Below are positions 59,446 through 64,000 of a stretch of 64,000 nucleotides of DNA, one piece after another (the stretch's first letter is position 1; the number at the start of each line of letters is the position of its first letter). The stretch is taken from positions 62,001 through 126,000 of the forward strand of contig NZ_JACBFO010000006.1 of the NCBI RefSeq assembly GCF_021401135.1, written 5' to 3'. This stretch comes from Azonexus sp. R2A61. GTDB taxonomy: Bacteria > Pseudomonadota > Gammaproteobacteria > Burkholderiales > Rhodocyclaceae. A program made the position numbers and the translations under genes. Below the pieces are notes generated by a model that worked only from the letters and a program-made list of their open reading frames with translations, was not told the DNA's origin and did no database searches.

Positions 59446-60615
59446 TCAACATTGTTTCGCAAAGCCTTTACACAGGCGCCCGGCCGCCGCTTCGAGCGTT
59501 TCCGGCCGTTTTGCAAAGCAGAAGCGGACCACCCGCTCATCGTGACCGTCGGCGTGGAAGGCCGAGACCGGGATCACCGCGACGCCGACCTCGCGGGTCA
59601 GCCAGTCGGCAAAGGCGCGGTCCGGCAGCCCGGAGATCGCCGTGTAGCGGGCAAGCTGGAAATAGGTGCCGGCACAGGGCAGCAATTCGAGGGGCGTCGC
59701 CGCCAGCAGGGCGCGGAAGGCATCGCGCTTTTCCTGATAGAAGGCGGCCAGCCCGAGATGGCGCGACGCGTCCTGCATGTAGTCGGCCAGCGCCAGCTGC
59801 GACGGTCCATGCACGGTGAACACGTTGAACTGGTGGATCTTGCGGAACTCGGCGCAGAGCGCCGCCGGCCCGACCACATAGCCGATCTTCCAGCCGGTGA
59901 TGTGATAGGTCTTGCCGAAACTGCTGACCACCAGGCTGCGCGGCGCCAGTTCGGGATGGCCGCACAGGCTCAGGTGCGGTCGGCCGTCGAACAGGATGTG
60001 CTCGTAGACTTCGTCGGACAGCAGCACGATGTCGGTACCGGCGACGATTTTTGCCAGTTCGCCCAGGTCGACCGCAGACAGCACGGCGCCGGTCGGATTG
60101 TGCGGCGAATTGAGGATGATCATCCGCGTCCGTTCGCTGACCAGCGCACGCACCTGCGCCCAGTCCGGCGCGTAATTGGGAAACTGCAGCCGGGCCCGGA
60201 CGACCGTACCGCCGACCGCTTCGATCGCCGGCCCGTACGAGTCGTAGACCGGCTCGAAGACGATCACCTCGTCGCCCGGCCGGACGAAGGCGGCAACCGC
60301 CGTGAAGATCGCCTGGGTGGCGCCGGCCGTTACGGTGACCTCGCTGTCGGCATCGAAACGCGTGCCGTACAGCGCGGCGACCTTGTCGGCGATGGCGGCG
60401 CGCAGTTCCGGCATGCCGGCCATCGGCGCGTACTGGTTGCGGCCGGCCTTCATGTGTCGGTGCAGCGCGTCGAACAGTTCGGGCTCGGCCTGAAAATCGG
60501 GAAAGCCCTGCGACAGGTTGACGGCGCCGCAATCGGCGGCGAGCTTGGACATCACCGTGAAGATCGTCGTGCCCATGTCGGGAAAGCGGGAGGCGATGCG
60601 GATCGGGGTTTCCAT
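59446..60615 (-). CDS. Methionine aminotransferase (YbdL/KAT-like, PLP)
   Basis: 389 residues from ATG 60615. Fold type I aminotransferase: VNLSQGFPDF, NQYAPMAGMPELRAAIADKV, ILNSPHNPTGAV, SDEVYEH and the PLP lysine in SSFGKTYHITGWKIGYVVGP. The SQGFPDF and FGKTYHITGWK pattern fits the YbdL/KAT group that transaminates methionine and 4-methylthio-2-oxobutyrate. It is divergent from mtnA by 48 bases, so it plausibly makes methionine in the last step of methylthioadenosine salvage. Confidence 0.85.
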   Translation of the reverse strand: METPIRIASRFPDMGTTIFTVMSKLAADCGAVNLSQGFPDFQAEPELFDALHRHMKAGRNQYAPMAGMPELRAAIADKVAALYGTRFDADSEVTVTAGATQAIFTAVAAFVRPGDEVIVFEPVYDSYGPAIEAVGGTVVRARLQFPNYAPDWAQVRALVSERTRMIILNSPHNPTGAVLSAVDLGELAKIVAGTDIVLLSDEVYEHILFDGRPHLSLCGHPELAPRSLVVSSFGKTYHITGWKIGYVVGPAALCAEFRKIHQFNVFTVHGPSQLALADYMQDASRHLGLAAFYQEKRDAFRALLAATPLELLPCAGTYFQLARYTAISGLPDRAFADWLTREVGVAVIPVSAFHADGHDERVVRFCFAKRPETLEAAAGRLCKGFAKQC

Positions 60616-60663
60616 GGTCTGGCAAGGTTTTTCGAAGACTTTCACTATGCCACAATGCCGACC

Positions 60664-61764
60664 ATGAACATCGACGGCATCCCCACCCGCACGCTGCGCG
60701 CCGACCCGGCCCGGCGCACTTTCGAGATCATCGACCAGACCCGCCTGCCGCACGCGCTGCACTGGCTGCCCGTCGCCACGCTGGCGCAAGCGGCACATGC
60801 GATCCGCGCCATGCAGGTGCGCGGCGCGCCGCTGATCGGCGCCACGGCGGCCTACGGGCTGGCGGTGGCGCTCAGTGGCCAAGAGGGCGACGACGCCTCC
60901 GACGCGCGCCTGCACGAGGCCGCGGCGCTGCTGCGGTCGACGCGGCCGACGGCGGTCAATCTGCACTGGGCGCTGGCCCGCATGGAAAATGCGTTGCGCG
61001 GCCTGTCGACCGCAGAACGCGGCACCGCCGCCTGGGCCGAAGCCGCCGCCATCGCCGAGGAAGACGTCGCGCAGAATGCCGCCATCGGCCGGCACGGGCT
61101 CGACCTGTTGCGCCGCCTGCCGCGCCGCCATGGCCGCGTGCTCAACGTGATGACGCACTGCAACGCCGGCTGGCTGGCCACCGTCGACCACGGCACCGCG
61201 CTGTCGCCGGTCTATGCCGCGCACGATGCCGGGTTGCCGGTGCACGTCTGGGTATCCGAGACGCGGCCGCGCAACCAGGGCCTGCTGACCGCCTGGGAAC
61301 TGGCCCAGCACGGTGTGCCGCACACCGTCGTCGCCGACAACGCGGCCGGCATCCTGCTGCGTCAGGGCAAGGTCGATGCGGTGATCGTCGGCGCCGACCG
61401 CATTGCCGCCAACGGCGACGTCGCCAACAAAGTGGGCACTTACCTCAAGGGCCTGGCCTGCGCCGACAACGGGATTCCCTTCTACGTCGCCGCGCCGCGC
61501 TCGACGCTCGATTTTGCCTGCCCGGACGGTGCCGGTATCCCGATCGAGGAACGCGACGGCGACGAATTCCGGCTGGTGCACGGCCTCGCCGAAGACGGCA
61601 CGCCGGCCGTCGTGCGCCAGTTGCCGGCAGCGCAGGCGGTCGGCAACCCGGCCTTCGACGTGACACCGGCCCGGCTGGTGACGGCCATCGTCACCGAACG
61701 CGGCGCCTGCCCGGCCAGCCGCGACGGTCTGCGCACGCTCTATCCGGAGACCGCTGATGACTGA
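60664..61764 (+). CDS. mtnA: S-methyl-5-thioribose-1-phosphate isomerase
   Basis: 366 residues from ATG 60664; an ATG three codons earlier (60655) is also possible, and neither has a clear ribosome-binding site. Key segments are MQVRGAPLIGATAAYGLAVA, TRPTAVNL, the catalytic Cys in MTHCNAGWLATVD, and the catalytic Asp in VGADRIAANGDVANKVGTY. It isomerises methylthioribose-1-phosphate to methylthioribulose-1-phosphate. Its 3' end overlaps the class II aldolase gene by 8 bases. Confidence 0.95.
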   Translation: MNIDGIPTRTLRADPARRTFEIIDQTRLPHALHWLPVATLAQAAHAIRAMQVRGAPLIGATAAYGLAVALSGQEGDDASDARLHEAAALLRSTRPTAVNLHWALARMENALRGLSTAERGTAAWAEAAAIAEEDVAQNAAIGRHGLDLLRRLPRRHGRVLNVMTHCNAGWLATVDHGTALSPVYAAHDAGLPVHVWVSETRPRNQGLLTAWELAQHGVPHTVVADNAAGILLRQGKVDAVIVGADRIAANGDVANKVGTYLKGLACADNGIPFYVAAPRSTLDFACPDGAGIPIEERDGDEFRLVHGLAEDGTPAVVRQLPAAQAVGNPAFDVTPARLVTAIVTERGACPASRDGLRTLYPETADD

Positions 61765-62422
61765 TCCGCGCGCCGCACTGATCGCCGCCGCCCGCGCCAT
61801 GCGCCCGGCCGGGCTGAACCGCGGCACCGCCGGCAACCTCAGCGTGCGCGACGGCGACGGCTTCCTGATCACGCCGACCGGCCTGGCCTACGACGCGCTG
61901 AGCGCCGACGACATTCCGCACATGCGCATCGACACCCCGGCGGACAAAAATGCACACGACAGCGCCGACGCAAGCTGGACCGGCCGCCGCAAGCCGTCGT
62001 CCGAATGGCGCTTCCACCGCGACCTGTACGCCGCCCGACCGGAAGTCGGCGCCGTGCTGCATGCCCACTCGCCGTTCGCCGTCACGCTGGCCTGCCTGCG
62101 TCGCGACATTCCGCCCTTCCACTACATGATCGCCCGCTTCGGCGGGGCGACGATCCGTTGCGCCGATTACGCGATTTTCGGTTCGCCGGCGCTGTCGACC
62201 GCAGCAATGGCCGCGATGACGGAGCGCAAGGGCTGCCTGCTGGCCAACCACGGCCTGCTGGTCGCCGGTCGCGATCTCGACGAAGCTTTCGCGCTGGCGG
62301 TCGAACTGGAAGAACTTTGCGAACAATACTGGCGGGCCTGCCAGCTCGGCGACCCGGTGCTGCTCGACGCCGCCGAGATGGCCGAAGTCATCGAGAAATT
62401 CAAGGGATACGGACAGAAATGA
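61757..62422 (+). CDS. Class II aldolase/adducin family protein (MtnB or Ald2-type)
   Basis: 221 residues. Typical family elements are NRGTAGNLSVRDGDGFLITP, SSEWRFHRDLY, VLHAHSPFAVTLAC (zinc His pair) and LLANHGLLVAG. Coupling to mtnA points to methylthioribulose-1-phosphate as substrate. Two outcomes are known for this position: MtnB dehydrates it towards methionine, while Ald2-type enzymes cleave it to DHAP plus an aldehyde (DHAP shunt). No mtnC or mtnD is seen here, which slightly favours Ald2; the nearby aminotransferase favours salvage. Confidence 0.8.
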   Translation: MTDPRAALIAAARAMRPAGLNRGTAGNLSVRDGDGFLITPTGLAYDALSADDIPHMRIDTPADKNAHDSADASWTGRRKPSSEWRFHRDLYAARPEVGAVLHAHSPFAVTLACLRRDIPPFHYMIARFGGATIRCADYAIFGSPALSTAAMAAMTERKGCLLANHGLLVAGRDLDEAFALAVELEELCEQYWRACQLGDPVLLDAAEMAEVIEKFKGYGQK

Positions 62423-63375
62423 ACGCCGAACACGACCTGAGCCGCTGGGAACAATCGCACGATTTCGGCGCCGGCAACGCCCGCGCCGAAGCCGGCACAC
62501 GCTGGGTACTGTGGATCACGCTGGCGATGATGGTGGTCGAGATCGCCGCCGGCTGGTGGTTCAACTCGATGGCGCTGCTGGCCGACGGCTGGCACATGAG
62601 CTCGCACGCCCTGGCCATCGGCCTGGCTTCCTTTGCCTACGCCGCGGCACGCAAGTACGCCGGCGACCCGGGCTTCACTTTCGGCACCTGGAAGATCGAA
62701 GTGCTGGCCGGCTACACCAGCGCGCTGTTCCTGCTCGTCGTCGCCGGACTGATGGTGTTCGGCGCCGTCGAGCGCCTGATCGAACCGGCACCGATCCACT
62801 ACCTGGAAGCGATGCTGGTCGCCGCCATCGGTCTTGCGGTCAACCTCGGTTGCGCGGCAATTCTGCACCGCGCCGGCGACCACGGGCATTCGCACGGCCA
62901 CGGCCACGGGCACGACCATGCGCCGCACGGCCATCACGACCTGAACCTGAAGGCCGCCTACATCCACGTGATCACCGATGCGCTGACCTCGGTGCTGGCC
63001 ATTGCCGCACTGGCCGGCGGCTGGCTGTGGGGCTGGGACTGGCTGGACCCGGTCTGCGCGCTGGTCGGCGCCGGGCTGGTCGCGCTCTGGGCAAAGAACC
63101 TGCTGCGCGACACCGGCCGCGTGCTGCTCGACCGCGAAATGGATCACCCGGTGGTCGAGGAAGTGCGCGAGGTGATCGCCAGCCTGCCGGCCGGCACGCA
63201 CCTGACCGATCTGCACGTCTGGCGCGTCAGCAACGGCGCCTACGCCTGCGCGCTGTCGCTGCTGACGCACGATCCCGCCCTCACCCCGCTGGCCGTCCGC
63301 CAGGCGCTCGCCATCCACGAGGAACTGGTCCACGTCACCGTGGAAATCCACCGCTGCGACGAGTGCCCGGACTGA
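62419..63375 (+). CDS. dmeF: Cation diffusion facilitator, DmeF type (Co/Ni efflux)
   Basis: 318 residues; ATG overlaps the aldolase stop (ATGA). The DmeF-style N-terminus is HDLSRWEQSHDFGAGNARAE. Six membrane helices are visible, with metal-site segments SMALLADGWHMSSHALAIG and AAYIHVITDALTSVLAI. A His-rich loop (GHSHGHGHGHDHAPHGHHD) lies between helices 4 and 5. A C-terminal ferredoxin-like domain ends with EIHRCDECPD. It exports divalent metals from the cytoplasm in exchange for protons. Coupling to mtnA-aldolase is probably positional. Confidence 0.88.
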   Translation: MNAEHDLSRWEQSHDFGAGNARAEAGTRWVLWITLAMMVVEIAAGWWFNSMALLADGWHMSSHALAIGLASFAYAAARKYAGDPGFTFGTWKIEVLAGYTSALFLLVVAGLMVFGAVERLIEPAPIHYLEAMLVAAIGLAVNLGCAAILHRAGDHGHSHGHGHGHDHAPHGHHDLNLKAAYIHVITDALTSVLAIAALAGGWLWGWDWLDPVCALVGAGLVALWAKNLLRDTGRVLLDREMDHPVVEEVREVIASLPAGTHLTDLHVWRVSNGAYACALSLLTHDPALTPLAVRQALAIHEELVHVTVEIHRCDECPD

Positions 63376-63382
63376 ACCCCAT

Positions 63383-64000
63383 TCACGCCAGCGTATCGAG
63401 CAGGCTGCTGATGTTGTTGTCGTCCGGACGGCTGTAAGCCTGGAGCAGTTGCAGTATCCGGCTCACCGCATCGTACTGACTGCTCTCGCCGCTGGCCGTC
63501 GTCGATGCGCTCGTCGTTGCGCTATCGCTGCCCCCGCCCTGCTGCGACTTGTCGTAAGCCATCGCCTCGGCAAAGCTGACCTTGCCGTCGCCATCGCTGT
63601 CGGCCGCCTCGAAATTCGACACGATGTTCGAAATCAGACTGGCACGCTGGCTGTCGGTATCGCCGATTTCCTCGAGTTGCGCCTGCAACTCGTCCTGCGT
63701 GAAGCCCTCGTCATTTTGCGGCGGCGGCGGTGGCGGCATGCCTTGCATGCCCTGCTGCATCCGCATCTGACCGAACTGGTCTTCCAGTTGCTGCTGCAGC
63801 TTGCTCAGCGTGGTCGAGAACTCGCGCTCGGTGACCTTGCCGTCGCTGTCGCTGTCGAGCATCGAAAACAGGTCTTCAACCGAACTGTCGTCCCCGCTGC
63901 CGGAAATGGACTGAAAGATGGAGGCCAGGTCACTCTTTTCAATGTAACCCTGGCTCTTGCTGTCGATCTTTGAAAATAACTGGCTGAGGGAGGAACTGCC
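63383..64000 (-). CDS. EF-hand calcium-binding protein, C-terminal part
   Basis: The frame is open to the window edge, so the start is outside; 205 residues are present. At least three EF-hand-like loops are visible: KIDSKSQGYIEKSDL, a canonical DSDSDGKVTEREF and DSDGDGKVSFAEAM. Between them are a Pro-rich run (PPPPPPQNDEG) and a Gln/Met-rich stretch. The last 40 residues are Ser/Thr-rich. Such proteins bind calcium and are often secreted or effector-like; no more can be said. It is convergent with dmeF with a 7-base gap. Confidence 0.8.
   Translation of the reverse strand, partial: GSSSLSQLFSKIDSKSQGYIEKSDLASIFQSISGSGDDSSVEDLFSMLDSDSDGKVTEREFSTTLSKLQQQLEDQFGQMRMQQGMQGMPPPPPPQNDEGFTQDELQAQLEEIGDTDSQRASLISNIVSNFEAADSDGDGKVSFAEAMAYDKSQQGGGSDSATTSASTTASGESSQYDAVSRILQLLQAYSRPDDNNISSLLDTLA

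Overview
The window looks like chromosomal DNA of a GC-rich betaproteobacterium, most likely of the Rhodocyclales. This is inferred from protein flavour (RhlE, DmeF, GlnE, YhdP, a secreted 'RIEQG...QSRRI' protein, many HDOD, GGDEF and histidine kinase genes) and from very high GC with strong third-position bias. No rRNA or tRNA gene was seen. Long open frames antisense to alaS, yhdP, glnE and the TonB receptor are GC-bias shadows and are left out.

Layout. 0-2.6 kb: 3' part of a phosphomannomutase/phosphoglucomutase gene, an EAL-HDOD protein and a small membrane protein. 2.6-7.5 kb (minus): alaS with a small coupled secreted-protein gene, a secreted small protein and an orphan extracellular solute-binding protein. 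7.6-14.6 kb (plus): a lipoprotein, two large sensor kinases flanking a stand-alone receiver, and rhlE. 14.6-20.1 kb (minus): a PP2C phosphatase, then the overlapping operon glcD-glcE-glcF-HDOD. 20.3-24.5 kb: a zinc-sensor-type (CZB) diguanylate cyclase, glycerate 2-kinase and hydroxypyruvate isomerase, cobalamin adenosyltransferase and a small conserved protein. The glycolate oxidase, isomerase and kinase genes together suggest growth on glycolate/glyoxylate.

24.5-31.6 kb: a TonB receptor, periplasmic binding protein, FecCD-type permease, ATPase, luciferase-like monooxygenase and group III truncated globin form one transport cluster. It lies behind two 6-nt-spaced inverted repeats resembling ModE (molybdate) operators, so uptake of molybdenum or a molybdenum complex is the leading hypothesis. 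A PQQ-type sugar dehydrogenase follows.

32.9-47.1 kb: a complete type I-F CRISPR-Cas locus (cas1, cas2-3 fusion, csy1, csy2, csy3, cas6f) with a 92-repeat array. The most remarkable part is the 416-bp gap between cas3 and csy1. It holds a leftward one-spacer mini-CRISPR with two degenerate repeats. Its 24-nt spacer matches, with a perfect 9-nt seed and a 5'-CC PAM, a site that abuts the -35 box of the predicted csy promoter. The transcript from that promoter would begin with a perfect 14-bp hairpin and carry a strong Shine-Dalgarno, a 15-codon ORF with tandem TTA codons, and a second hairpin. This looks like a crRNA-guided autorepression or RNA toxin-antitoxin module of the CreR/CreTA type built into a I-F system.

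47.4-64 kb: aroG, a dihaem cytochrome c, the yhdP-nit-tldD operon, glnE, a YXWGXW lipoprotein, mscL, a methionine aminotransferase divergent from mtnA plus a class II aldolase, dmeF, and the end of an EF-hand protein gene. A 10-bp motif, TGCGGTCRAC, recurs 23 times on both strands and in several reading frames, but only once inside the CRISPR locus.
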